64,000 nucleotides of DNA from Streptomyces asiaticus. Its GTDB lineage: Bacteria > Actinomycetota > Actinomycetes > Streptomycetales > Streptomycetaceae. The notes under the pieces are model-generated. The model was not told the DNA's origin. It was given only the letters and a program-made list of their open reading frames with translations, and searched no databases. The DNA is taken from NCBI RefSeq assembly GCF_018138715.1, contig NZ_JAGSHX010000006.1, positions 1,674,001 to 1,738,000 on the forward strand, read 5' to 3'. A program made the translations under genes and the position numbers. Shown one piece after another: positions 49,961 to 58,106 of the stretch. How positions within the stretch are numbered: the stretch's first letter is position 1; every line of letters starts with the position of its first letter.

Positions 49961-50665
49961 ATGCCCGCATTACGCACCAGACGCTCCCCCCGCTTCAGGG
50001 CGGCCCTGGCGTTCGCCGCGCTCGCCGGGGTCCTGTCGGCGGGAGTCGCATCCGGAGGGACGGCCGCGGCGAAGGAGTCCGCGGCGTCGCCGACCGATGG
50101 ATGGACGCAGACGTCGTTCACATACTCGATGCACAAGCCGTGGAACCTCGACCTGAGCGAGCGCTACAGCTACAACTCGAGCACGAAGACCCACACCATG
50201 TGGGTGAACTCCACGGACGAGCCGCTCGAAGAGGGCAGCGACACCGATCCGCGCACCGAAATGCGGTGGAAGCAGGAGTACTCCTCGGGGAAGCACATGT
50301 GGGACGCCGATGTGTATGTGCCGTCCGGGACGAACGGCGCGGACATCATGCAGATCCTGCGGGGCAAGCACCCCAGCGGAACACCGGCCACCGACATCAT
50401 GCTGCGGGCGTCCAGCGCGAACGGCGGGACGCTCAAGCGCTATACGGACGCCGTCATCAAGACCGGTATCTACAACACCTGGTGGAACCTGAAGGTGGCC
50501 CATGACGCGGACGCCGGAAAGATCCAGGTCTACGCCGACGACAAGCTGGTGCTGACGGTCGACGACCGGGGACCGGCCACGCGCTACTTCAAGAACGGCG
50601 TCTATCACCACGGCAGCGGCCGGGCCGAGGCCCGGTTCCGCAACATCCGCTATTGGGTGAAGTAG
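49961..50665 (+). CDS. Secreted polysaccharide lyase-like protein (jelly-roll fold)
   Basis: 234 residues. ATG 49961 has GGAGGTG 7 bases upstream; earlier in-frame codons are in the promoter. Signal peptide from MPALRTRRS to about ASGGTAAA. The mature protein has the pattern of concanavalin-like polysaccharide lyases: DPRTEMRWKQEY, MWDADVYVPSGTNG, ADIMQILRG, YNTWWNLKVAHDADAGKIQVY and YFKNGVYHH (in short pieces). The specific substrate is unclear; the perfect dre site upstream suggests control by amino sugar availability. Length is short, single-domain. Confidence 0.75.
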   Translation: MPALRTRRSPRFRAALAFAALAGVLSAGVASGGTAAAKESAASPTDGWTQTSFTYSMHKPWNLDLSERYSYNSSTKTHTMWVNSTDEPLEEGSDTDPRTEMRWKQEYSSGKHMWDADVYVPSGTNGADIMQILRGKHPSGTPATDIMLRASSANGGTLKRYTDAVIKTGIYNTWWNLKVAHDADAGKIQVYADDKLVLTVDDRGPATRYFKNGVYHHGSGRAEARFRNIRYWVK

Positions 50666-50749
50666 AGGGGTGGGACCGGACGACCGACACGTTCGGGGCA
50701 TTTCGCACCAGGCAGCGAGAATAGCCCGACCACCGTGGTGTGGAGCAAC

Positions 50750-50800
50750 GTCGCCTTCTCGGCCGTGAACGGTCGAGCTTGCGCGCTCCGTCGTTCACGC
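50750..50800. other. Hairpin at the 3' side of the TnpB relic
   Basis: CCGTGAACGGTCGAGC near 50761-50776 pairs imperfectly with GCTCCGTCGTTCACG near 50786-50800. It lies just beyond the 3' end of the TnpB remnant (minus strand), where the transposon end and guide-RNA scaffold of IS200/IS605 elements are located. Confidence 0.4.
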
Positions 50801-50837
50801 CTCGTCGCGCTCCCGACTGTCCCCTACGACAGGACGG

Positions 50838-51415
50838 TTACGGGGCGCATCCACCCTCCCCCTTGCGGTTCAGGGGGAGGGTGCGGGTGCGGTGACAAAC
50901 ACCCACGCCGAGCGTGCGCGATCGCGCACGTTGACCCCCGGCGACGACATCGGCCGGACCAGCGAGCCCGCACCGACGACAGCGAAAATGGTCCCGGTCA
51001 GGCCGGTTGGCGCGCTCGGTGTGGCCGCAGCGCGGACAGCGCTGCGAGATATGGCGCGCGTCCACCTCCACGAACGAGGATGACCCGCTGGTCGCCCCGT
51101 AGCCGTACCCGCTCGCGGATCCCGCCGAGTGCCTCGACGGCGATCCCGCGACCGGTGCGTTGGGCGACGGACACGATCTCCTTGCTGATGCGGTCGTTCA
51201 CCTGCCTGGCGGCTTGCGTAGGCGTCAAGGACCTTTTTCACCGTCCGGACCACTGGCTGCGCGGACAGCCCGAAGGCCGCCTTTGAATCCGCGTACGCCT
51301 CCTTCTGCAAACCGTTGCGGTCCTTGACATCCTTGGTGAAGGCGACGGTGGAGGCGTAGGTGGCGGCACGGTTGCAGGCACGCAGGGTCGCCTCGGCCGT
51401 GCGGGCGCTCCGCGC
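50838..51415 (-). pseudogene. TnpB (IS200/IS605-type) remnant
   Basis: Three pieces in different frames. 51415-51225 reads EATLRACNRAATYAS..LQKEAYADSKAAFGLSAQ, the TnpB N-terminus; 51228-51030 reads ARQVNDRISKEIVSVA and IAVEALGGIRERVR, the RuvC-II glutamate region; and 51071-50880 reads EVDARHISQRCPRCGH..FRCRRCG, the zinc finger near RuvC-III. The middle part with the first RuvC aspartate is missing, and the start is lost. So an inactive relic of a TnpB nuclease gene. Confidence 0.85.
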
Positions 51416-51442
51416 CCGGCAGACGCGGATTGAGCTCCCTCC

Positions 51443-52171
51443 TCAGTGCTCGGTGTCCGCCGGGGACGGGGCGAGCACCTCCGGCAGCGGAGCGTGCCGC
51501 GCCCCGGCGATGAGGACGTCGAAGCCCCAGGCCAGCCGGTCCTGGGGGGACCCGGAGAGCAGCCGCGGGCCGAGCGCGGCGATATGCGGATGGGTCCGCG
51601 GTGAGACGTCCCGCACCACCGTGGCGAGCGCCTGCCAGTCCGCCTCGCTCTGGGCGGTGTCGCCGGGGGCCCGGTGGGCGTGTTCGGCCGCGGTCGCGGT
51701 GGCGAACTGGAGCAGCAGATCGACCAGCCACGCGGCCCGGTCGGGCTCGAGGCCGCCCTCGTCCAGCAGTGCCAGCAGCGCCTCCAGCAGCTTCAGATAG
51801 TGCTTGCCGAAGGGGCGGGCCACCAGGGCGGACTGGGCGAGACCGGGGTACTCGAACAGCACCGAGGTGTACGAGGTGAGGATCCGCACCAGCCGGTCGC
51901 GCCACTCTCCGTCCGCCGTCGCCGGGCTCAGGTCGACGGCTCCGAGGAGCTCGTCCAGGACGGCCGCGTGCAGCTCCGCCATGTTGCGCACGTAGACGTA
52001 GAGCGACGCCGGCCCGGTGTCCAGCTCCTTGGCCAGGCGGCGCATCGTCACCCGCTCCAGGCCCTCGGCACGCATGAGGTCGACCGTGGTGGCGATGATG
52101 CCTTCCCGGGTCAGGGCCGGTTTCGCCGGACGTTCCCGGCGGCTCCGCGGGGCGGTGGGGTGCGCTGTCAT
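51443..52171 (-). CDS. TetR-family regulator with tetracycline-repressor-type C-terminus
   Basis: 242 residues from ATG 52171. Helix-turn-helix: LTREGIIATTVDLMRAEGLE, RRLAKELDTGPASLYVYVRNMAEL; the VYVRN recognition helix and the C-terminal LLALLDEGGLEPDRAAWLVDLL are typical of the TetR_C_11/TetR class. It is divergent from a TetX-like monooxygenase, with three palindromic operators in between. The long frame upstream of ATG 52171 runs through the operators and is not coding. Confidence 0.93.
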   Translation of the reverse strand: MTAHPTAPRSRRERPAKPALTREGIIATTVDLMRAEGLERVTMRRLAKELDTGPASLYVYVRNMAELHAAVLDELLGAVDLSPATADGEWRDRLVRILTSYTSVLFEYPGLAQSALVARPFGKHYLKLLEALLALLDEGGLEPDRAAWLVDLLLQFATATAAEHAHRAPGDTAQSEADWQALATVVRDVSPRTHPHIAALGPRLLSGSPQDRLAWGFDVLIAGARHAPLPEVLAPSPADTEH

Positions 52172-52190
52172 GGCGCCATCGTACCGGTCG

Positions 52191-52234
52191 ACGAACATGT
52201 TCGTCACGAACGCGTTTGCCACGAACGCGTTCGT
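52191..52234. promoter_or_regulatory. Three palindromic operators with 15-bp period
   Basis: ACGAACATGTTCGT (52191-52204), ACGAACGCGTTTGC (52206-52219) and ACGAACGCGTTCGT (52221-52234). The first and third are perfect palindromes. Centres are exactly 15 bases apart. They lie 20-63 bases from the tetR start and about 70 bases before the monooxygenase, so one TetR oligomer could control both directions. Confidence 0.8.
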
Positions 52235-52304
52235 CACCTTACGCTCCCTCCATCCGCGGCGCCCCCGCGCCGAGCCAGGGAGGCCCAGGGAGGCATCCAT
52301 CGCC

Positions 52305-53504
52305 ATGTCCACACAACGCCGTAACCGCCGGAAGCGCCGTATCGCCATCGTCGGAGCGGGGCCGGGAGGGCTGACGCTGGCGCGCGTCCTGCACATCCAC
52401 GGCATCCCCTCGACCGTCTACGAGCTGGACGCGTCGGCGACCGCACGCGACCAGGGCGGCACGCTGGACCTGGACGAGGAGTCCGGCCAGCGGGCGCTGC
52501 TGCACGCCGGGCTGCTCGAGGAGTTCCGGCCGCTGAGCCGCCCCGAGGGCGGGGAGCTGCGTCTGCTCGGCAAGCACGCCGACGTCGGCTTCCACATCCC
52601 CCCGCCGCGGGACGGTGACGGCAACGACCGTCCCGAGATCGACCGCAGGGTGCTGAAGGAGCTGCTGCTGGGCTCACTGCCGGAGGGGACCGTCCGCTGG
52701 GGCCAGAAGGTCAAGGCGGCCGCCCTCGGCGCGGCGGGGCGACCCGCGCTCACCCTGGCCGATGGCACGACCGTCGAGGCGGATGTGCTGGTCGGCGCGG
52801 ACGGGGCGTGGTCCAGGGTCCGGCCCCTGCTGTCCGACGCCGATCCGGTCTACACCGGGGTGTCATTCGTCGACGGTCTCCTGAACGACGTGGACACCCG
52901 GCACCCGGCCGTGGCCGAACTCGTGGGCCGGGGCTCCATGTTCGCCCTCGCGGACGAGAAGGGGCTGTTCGCCCAGCGCAACGGCGGCGGCCGGATCCGC
53001 GTCTACACCGCGGTCAAGGCGCCGGAGGAGTGGAGCCGTTCGGGTCTCATCGACCCGGCGGACCCGGCGGACCCGGCGGACCCGGCGGCGGCCAGGAAGC
53101 GGCTGCTGGACCTCTTCCCCGACTGGGACGAGGGGCTGCGCGCGCTGATCGCCGACAGCGACGGCCCGCTCGTCCCCCGGCCCATCCACGCCCTGCCCAT
53201 CGGCCACCGCTGGGACCGGGTGCCCGGCATCACGCTCCTGGGCGACGCCGCCCATCTGATGTCCCCCTTCGCCGGGGCGGGCGCCAACCTCGCCATGCTC
53301 GACGGCGCGGAACTCGCCCTCGCCCTGGCCGCCCACGACGACCTGGAGACGGCTCTGCACGCCTACGAGACAGCCATGTTCCCGCGCGCCGAGGCGGCGG
53401 CCACACAATCGGCCGACCACCTCGTCGACTTCTTCCAGCCGGACGCCCTGCGGATCATGCGGGACGCCTTCACCACGATGACCGCCGGAGGTGCGGACCG
53501 ATGA
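52305..53504 (+). CDS. TetX-like FAD-dependent monooxygenase
   Basis: 399 residues from ATG 52305. FAD motifs: IVGAGPGGLTLARVL (GxGxxG), DQGGTLDLDEESGQRAL, DGAWSRVR and LLGDAAHLMSPFAGAGAN. The segments GGTLDL.. SGQ, PEIDR..LK.LLL.SL, and the C-terminal DFFQPD are those of TetX-type enzymes that hydroxylate tetracyclines, although the group also contains other aromatic hydroxylases. The divergent TetR-type regulator fits that picture. A DPADPADPADP repeat lies near residue 250. The stop overlaps the hydrolase start (ATGA). Confidence 0.88.
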   Translation: MSTQRRNRRKRRIAIVGAGPGGLTLARVLHIHGIPSTVYELDASATARDQGGTLDLDEESGQRALLHAGLLEEFRPLSRPEGGELRLLGKHADVGFHIPPPRDGDGNDRPEIDRRVLKELLLGSLPEGTVRWGQKVKAAALGAAGRPALTLADGTTVEADVLVGADGAWSRVRPLLSDADPVYTGVSFVDGLLNDVDTRHPAVAELVGRGSMFALADEKGLFAQRNGGGRIRVYTAVKAPEEWSRSGLIDPADPADPADPAAARKRLLDLFPDWDEGLRALIADSDGPLVPRPIHALPIGHRWDRVPGITLLGDAAHLMSPFAGAGANLAMLDGAELALALAAHDDLETALHAYETAMFPRAEAAATQSADHLVDFFQPDALRIMRDAFTTMTAGGADR

Positions 53505-54448
53505 GCACGCCCACCGAATTCACCGGGTTCACCGGGTTCACCGTTGAGCCCTACCCCGGTCTGCCCCTGACGGTGCGGGACGTGGGCGCGGGCCGCCCCG
53601 TGCTCGTCCTGCACGGCGGCGCAGGGCCCGCCAGTGTGAACGGCGTGGTGGACCACTTCGCCGCCACCTCCCGGGTGCTGGCGCCGACTCACCCGGGCTG
53701 GGAGGACACCCCGCGCCCCGAGTGGTTCGCGAGCGTGGGCGACCTCGTCGAGACGTATCTGGATCTGCTGGACGACCGCGATCTGCGCGATGTCCTGGTC
53801 CTCGGCAGCTCGTTCGGCGGCTGGATCGCCGCGGAGATGGCCGTGCGCGACCGGGGCCGCCGCATCGGCGGGCTGGTCGTCATGGGCGCGTTCGGGCCGC
53901 GCCTCGAGGGGCACGAGGTGCGGTTCCCCACGGCCCCGCCCGGCCCGCCGCCCGGCGAGGCTTCCGGGCCCGGTCAGGGCCCCGGGCCCGGTCAGGGCCC
54001 CGGGCCCGGTCAGGCCCCCGGGCCCGGTCAGGCCCCCGGACCTGGCCGGGGCCCCGGACCCGGTCAGGGCCCCGGACCCGGGGAAGGCTCCGGACCCGGG
54101 GAAGGCTCCGGGCCCGCCCAGGGCCCCGGGCCGGGGGAAGGTTCAGGCGCACCGGCCCCGCGCCGGGGGCCCTCGCCCGCGGCGCTCCAGGCGCTGGCGG
54201 CCTACGCCGGGCCGACGAAGTCCGACCCGAAGCTGCTGCACCGGCTCGCCCGGGTGACGGTGCCCGCCCTCGCGGTGTGGGGCGAGAACGACACCGTCGT
54301 CCCGCCCGACTACGGCCGCGCGTACGCCGCCGCCATCCCCGGGGCGCGCTTCGAGCTGATCCCGGGGGCGGGGCACCTGCCCACCCGGGAGGCCCCGGAG
54401 GCCACATTCGCCGCGATCGACGCGTTCCTGGGCGCCGCCGGGCGGTAG
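53501..54448 (+). CDS. Alpha/beta hydrolase with a Gly-Pro-rich insertion
   Basis: 315 residues, ATG overlapping the monooxygenase stop. Catalytic Ser in LGSSFGGWIAAE, Asp in VWGENDTVVPPD, His in GAGHLPTREA, and the oxyanion motif LHGGAGP. Between the core strands, where the lid domain normally lies, residues 156-215 are ten hexapeptides of the type GPGQGP/GPGEGS, written by 18-base repeats (53966-54145). Relatives have a helical lid there. The protein is probably still folded around the insert. It may act after the monooxygenase on the same molecule. Confidence 0.88.
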   Translation: MSTPTEFTGFTGFTVEPYPGLPLTVRDVGAGRPVLVLHGGAGPASVNGVVDHFAATSRVLAPTHPGWEDTPRPEWFASVGDLVETYLDLLDDRDLRDVLVLGSSFGGWIAAEMAVRDRGRRIGGLVVMGAFGPRLEGHEVRFPTAPPGPPPGEASGPGQGPGPGQGPGPGQAPGPGQAPGPGRGPGPGQGPGPGEGSGPGEGSGPAQGPGPGEGSGAPAPRRGPSPAALQALAAYAGPTKSDPKLLHRLARVTVPALAVWGENDTVVPPDYGRAYAAAIPGARFELIPGAGHLPTREAPEATFAAIDAFLGAAGR

Positions 54449-54462
54449 GCGCCACATCTACC

Positions 54463-55488
54463 TCAGTTGGGGCGTCCCAGCTCCTTGCGGAAGAGCTCCA
54501 GCACATTGCCGCCGAGGATCTTCTCGATGTCCCCCTCCGGAAGGCCCCTTCGGACCAGCGCCTCGGTCACCAGAGGCAGTCCGCGGGGGCCTTCGAGGCC
54601 GGGGACCACCAGCCGGGCGTACTCGACGTCCTCGCAGCAGGGCGGGGTGGTGTCCGCGCTGACCTCTTTGATGAAGTCCGGGCCCAGACCCACGTGGCCG
54701 ACGCCGATCACCTCGGCGATGTGGACGATGTGATCGGCCAGCCGGTCCACGGTGCGGTCGGCCGGGTCGGTGGCCAGGAATTCGCCGAGGAAGTTGACGC
54801 ACACCGTGCCGCCGGTGGCCGCGATCCCGCGCAGCTGCTCGTCGGTGAGGTTGCGATGGTGGTCCAGCAGGGCGCGGGCGGAGGAGTGGGTGGCCAGCAC
54901 GGGGCGGGTGGCCAGCTCCAGCACATGGGCCACCCCGGAGGCGCCGAGATGGGAGACGTCGAAGAGGATGCCCAGGCGCTCCATCTCCTTCAGCGCCCGG
55001 ACCCCGGCCTCGGTGAGCCGGCTTCCGGCGGCGTCCTCACCGCTGCCGTCGGCCAGGGCGGTGCGCCCCCAGTGGGCGAGCGAGGCGATACGCACCCCGA
55101 GGCGGTGGAGGGTCGGGAGGAGCTCGACGTTGGCGTCCAACCCGGGGGCGCTCTCCAGCGCCAGCACCAGGGCGATCCGGCCGTCGGCGAGCGCGGCGTC
55201 GATGTCGTCGCCGTCCAGGCACAGCCGTACCTCGTCGGCGTTGCCCTCGGCGAGGGTGTGGGCGCACTCGATCATCCGCAGCGTCTCGCGCAGTGCGCCC
55301 TCGGGGCGGAACTGGTCGTCGATGAAGACCGGCAGCACCTGGAGATCCACCCCGCCGTCGCGCAGCTGCGGCAGCCAGCGCTCCCGGAAGTAGCCCGCCC
55401 AGCGGTGCGGCGGACGGGCGGTGACGGCGATCAGCAGGTCGTTGTGGGCGTCGGCGACGACGGCGCGCTGGTGGAGTGCACTGCTCAT
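54463..55488 (-). CDS. Membrane dipeptidase (renal dipeptidase, M19)
   Basis: 341 residues from ATG 55488. Metal-binding residues of the family are seen in VADAHNDLL (HxD), the bridging Glu region LALESAPGLD, and FDVSHLGASG and ATHSSARAL histidines; DFIKEV and VGLGPDF are the C-terminal landmarks. It hydrolyses dipeptides, including those with D-residues, and can open beta-lactams in some members. It is convergent with the hydrolase after 14 bases. Confidence 0.93.
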   Translation of the reverse strand: MSSALHQRAVVADAHNDLLIAVTARPPHRWAGYFRERWLPQLRDGGVDLQVLPVFIDDQFRPEGALRETLRMIECAHTLAEGNADEVRLCLDGDDIDAALADGRIALVLALESAPGLDANVELLPTLHRLGVRIASLAHWGRTALADGSGEDAAGSRLTEAGVRALKEMERLGILFDVSHLGASGVAHVLELATRPVLATHSSARALLDHHRNLTDEQLRGIAATGGTVCVNFLGEFLATDPADRTVDRLADHIVHIAEVIGVGHVGLGPDFIKEVSADTTPPCCEDVEYARLVVPGLEGPRGLPLVTEALVRRGLPEGDIEKILGGNVLELFRKELGRPN

Positions 55489-55612
55489 ACGGACGACGGT
55501 GGCCTTTCGTGTGAGCGGGGCCCCGGGGGGGCGGGGTGGGCGGCGGTCATCGTGGCGTACGGGCGGCACGCCGGTCCACGGATTTTCGCGCGGCGGGGGT
55601 GTCCGGCGGGTC

Positions 55613-55735
55613 TTTCCCCTCCCCGCCCCTTCCCGCTACCAGGGGCTCCGCCCCTGGACCCCGGAGTTAGGGGCGAAGCCCCTGCCACGCGGCGGAGCCG
55701 CATATCGATGCTGCGGAAAGGGGCGGGGAGGGGAA
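55613..55735. repeat. Second copy of the 22-bp-ended intergenic repeat
   Basis: TTCCCCTCCCCGCCCCTTCC opens at 55613, and the complementary CGGAAAGGGGCGGGGAGGGG ends near 55733 (21 of 22 bases of the ends pair). Between them are AGGGGC-TCC-GCCCCT and AGGGGC-GAA-GCCCCT hairpins and GCCACGCGGCGGAGCCGCAT, the unit core seen four times at 10166-10657. It fills much of the 283-base gap between the dipeptidase start and the EamA stop; no gene is seen there. Confidence 0.8.
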
Positions 55736-55771
55736 CAGCGCAGCCGTCGCTGTCGGACCTGCGGTACGCCG

Positions 55772-56677
55772 TCAGTTGAGGGCGATCAGCCCGATCGCCA
55801 GCCCCGCGCCGAGCAGCCCGACGGCCTGGGGCCGGGTGATCCGCTCCCGTAGGAACGTCAGCGCGAGCAGCACCGGCACCGCCGGATAGAGCGCGGACAG
55901 CACCACGGCGACGGACAGCAACTCCTGCCGGGTGGCGAGCAGATAGAGGATCGTCGCCAGGGTGCCGAGCGCGCCCGCCACCGCCGCCATGGCTGCCGCC
56001 CGGCGGGGCAGCCGCAAAGAGGCGCCGGTCGCGGGGAACAGCGCCAGGATGACGGCCACCGACACGGCCCGGCTGACCACCACCGGCCACCATCCGGCCG
56101 AGGCCGGTATCCGGGCGAGCGCGAAGAAGTGCAGCGCCAGGCCCACCCCGGCGATCAGCGCCAGGACGACGGCCGGGTGCGACCGGTTGGTGCCCCGGCC
56201 GTGCCCCGGCCGTGGCTCGTGCGGCTCACGCGGCCCGCGTGGCTCGCGTGGCTCGCGTGGCTCGCTCGGCTCACCCCGCGAGACCAGCCAGAGCGCGGGC
56301 AGCCCCAGCGCGATCCCGGTGAGCGCCGGGGGCGAGGGCCGGTCGCCGAGGAGGGTGATCCCGGCCAGTACCGGCAGCCCTACCGCCGTGACATCGCTGA
56401 CCGGCACCACGACGCTCATCGGCCCCTGGTTCATCGACCAGTAGAGGCACGCCACGCCCACCCCGGTGCCGAGCCCCGAGAGCGCGCCCCAGACCAGGGC
56501 CGACGGCGGGGCGTTGGCGCCCTGAGTGAGCAGCACCGGGATCAGGCTGACCACCGTGCCGCCCGCCTGGGCACAGGCCGCGACCGTCACCCCGTGGCGG
56601 TGGCGGGAGACCAGTCCGCTCAGGAAGTGGGTGGTGCCGAAGCAGAGCGCCGAGGCGACGGCCAGCAGCTCACCCAT
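55772..56677 (-). CDS. EamA/DMT-superfamily transporter
   Basis: 301 residues from ATG 56677, overlapping the marR end by 8 bases. Ten short membrane helices in two EamA halves (GELLAVASALCFGTTHFLSG and PASAGWWPVVVSRAVSV; end LTFLRERITRPQAVGLLGAGLAIG, in parts). A central hydrophilic stretch has repeated REP units (PREPREPREPRGPREP in short). It exports or imports a small metabolite; substrate unknown. Coupled to a MarR regulator that likely represses it. Confidence 0.92.
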   Translation of the reverse strand: MGELLAVASALCFGTTHFLSGLVSRHRHGVTVAACAQAGGTVVSLIPVLLTQGANAPPSALVWGALSGLGTGVGVACLYWSMNQGPMSVVVPVSDVTAVGLPVLAGITLLGDRPSPPALTGIALGLPALWLVSRGEPSEPREPREPRGPREPHEPRPGHGRGTNRSHPAVVLALIAGVGLALHFFALARIPASAGWWPVVVSRAVSVAVILALFPATGASLRLPRRAAAMAAVAGALGTLATILYLLATRQELLSVAVVLSALYPAVPVLLALTFLRERITRPQAVGLLGAGLAIGLIALN

Positions 56678-57233
56678 GGTCCGTACCGGCCCCGTCCTCG
56701 GCCGCCGTCCGGGCGGCCGCCCGGTCCGCGGCCCCGACCGGGCACTCCACGCCGTCCGGGGTGCAGGCGCTCCGGTCGCACAGCCGGCACATCCGGTCGG
56801 CCGAGCCGCTGCCCTGGTAGAGCCCGTCGAGCAGCGTGGCCAGCAGTGCGCCGAGGTCGCGGACCTCCGCCTCGCCGAGGCCGTCCAGCACCCCGGTGAG
56901 CCGGGAGGTCCGCGAGGTCAGCAGCCGGCCCGCGGTCCGCCGGCCCTTGGCGGTGGGGTGGACCCCGGTCCAGTTGCCGATTCCGCGGCGCCGCTCGACC
57001 AGGGCGTCCCGCTCCAGCCCGTCGACCATCCGCACCGCCGCGGACTGGGTCAGCCCCACCCGGCGGCCGAGCTCGGTCACGCTCACCCCGGGGTCGGCGC
57101 GGAGCACGATCAGCGCGGCGGCCGCGCTCATGCTCAGGCGGGACGCGGCGGCCGGGGCGCCGAGCAGATCGTCCGTGATCGCCAGCGCCGTGGCCCCCAG
57201 CAGATTCGCTACACGTTCCCTCTCCTCATGCAT
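56670..57233 (-). CDS. MarR-family regulator with C-terminal cysteine cluster
   Basis: 187 residues from ATG 57233. Winged helix: GVSVTELGRRVGLTQSAAVRMVDGLERD with the wing VERRRGIGNWTGV (recognised in pieces). The last 45 residues have CRLCDRSACTPDGVEC (C-x2-C-x4-C-x6/7-C), which could bind zinc or sense oxidants. A perfect 17-bp palindrome overlaps its start codon. It overlaps and probably controls the EamA transporter. Confidence 0.9.
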   Translation of the reverse strand: MHEERERVANLLGATALAITDDLLGAPAAASRLSMSAAAALIVLRADPGVSVTELGRRVGLTQSAAVRMVDGLERDALVERRRGIGNWTGVHPTAKGRRTAGRLLTSRTSRLTGVLDGLGEAEVRDLGALLATLLDGLYQGSGSADRMCRLCDRSACTPDGVECPVGAADRAAARTAAEDGAGTDHG

Positions 57234-57244
57234 GAGTCATGCAT
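57228..57244. promoter_or_regulatory. MarR operator overlapping the start codon
   Basis: ATGCATGA-G-TCATGCAT, a perfect 17-bp palindrome covering the marR start codon (57231-57233). Likely autoregulatory. Confidence 0.65.
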
Positions 57245-57323
57245 ACCCGGCACGGTTGATTCCATGCACCACCCGGCGGGGTGAGAGGATCGGGGCGGGA
57301 CGGCCCGAGGGAGGAGGCGGGAG

Positions 57324-58106
57324 ATGTCGGTGGAGATCACCTGGTGGGGGCATGCCACCGCGACCGTGCGGGACTCCGGTGTGCGGGTGCTGACCGACCC
57401 CCTCTTCGTACGGCGGCTGGCCCATCTGCGGCGCCGCCGGGGAGCCGTGCCACCGGCCGCCGCCGCGGTGGCTGACGTGGCGCTGGTCTCGCATCTGCAC
57501 GCCGACCATCTGCACCTCGGCTCGCTGGCCAAGCTGCTGCCCGGCACCCGGCTGCTGGTGCCGCGCGGGGCCGGGCGGGCGGTGCCCGGGCTGCGGCGGG
57601 TGGTCGCGGCGCGGGGGCTGCGGGTGACGGAGATGGCGGCGGGGGACGTGTGCGCGGTCGGCGAGGTGCGGATCCGGGCGGTACCGGCCGCTCACGACGG
57701 GCGGCGGCTGCCGTACGGGCCGAGCCGGGTGCCCGCGCTGGGGTACGTGCTGAGCGGCGAGTCGACCACGTACTTCGCGGGCGACACCGGGTTGTTCGAC
57801 GGGCTGGCGGAGGCGGTGGGCGCCTGCGATGTGGCGCTGCTTCCGGTGGGCGGCTGGGGGCCGTACCTCGGCCCCGGCCACCTCGACGCGGGCCGCGCGG
57901 CGCAGGCGCTGGCGCGACTGGGGGCGCGCTGCGCGGTGCCGGTGCACTACGGGACGTACTGGCCGATCGGGATGGACGCGATCCGTCCGCATGAATTCCA
58001 CGCCCCGGGCGACGACTTCGTGCGCCACGCCGGGCGGCTCGCCCCCGACGCGGTGGTGCACCGGCTGGTGCACGGGGAGTGCGTGCGGCTGGAGCCCGCC
58101 AGGTGA
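57324..58106 (+). CDS. MBL-fold metallohydrolase (UlaG/N-acyl-PE lyase-like)
   Basis: 260 residues from ATG 57324, preceded by GGGAGGAGGCGGGAG. The metallo-beta-lactamase motif is SHLHADHLHLG, with further ligands in YFAGDTGLF (Asp) and VPVHYGTYWPIG (His). Similar to the L-ascorbate-6-phosphate lactonase-like and NAPE-PLD-like group. It hydrolyses an ester or phosphodiester with two metals. Its stop shares one base with the start of the DedA-like gene. Confidence 0.92.
   Translation: MSVEITWWGHATATVRDSGVRVLTDPLFVRRLAHLRRRRGAVPPAAAAVADVALVSHLHADHLHLGSLAKLLPGTRLLVPRGAGRAVPGLRRVVAARGLRVTEMAAGDVCAVGEVRIRAVPAAHDGRRLPYGPSRVPALGYVLSGESTTYFAGDTGLFDGLAEAVGACDVALLPVGGWGPYLGPGHLDAGRAAQALARLGARCAVPVHYGTYWPIGMDAIRPHEFHAPGDDFVRHAGRLAPDAVVHRLVHGECVRLEPAR

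Noticed and set aside
51225..51905. A 226-codon minus-strand frame across the TnpB relic and the tetR gene
   Set aside because: It is a shifted frame of tetR joined to the TnpB relic; no family match.
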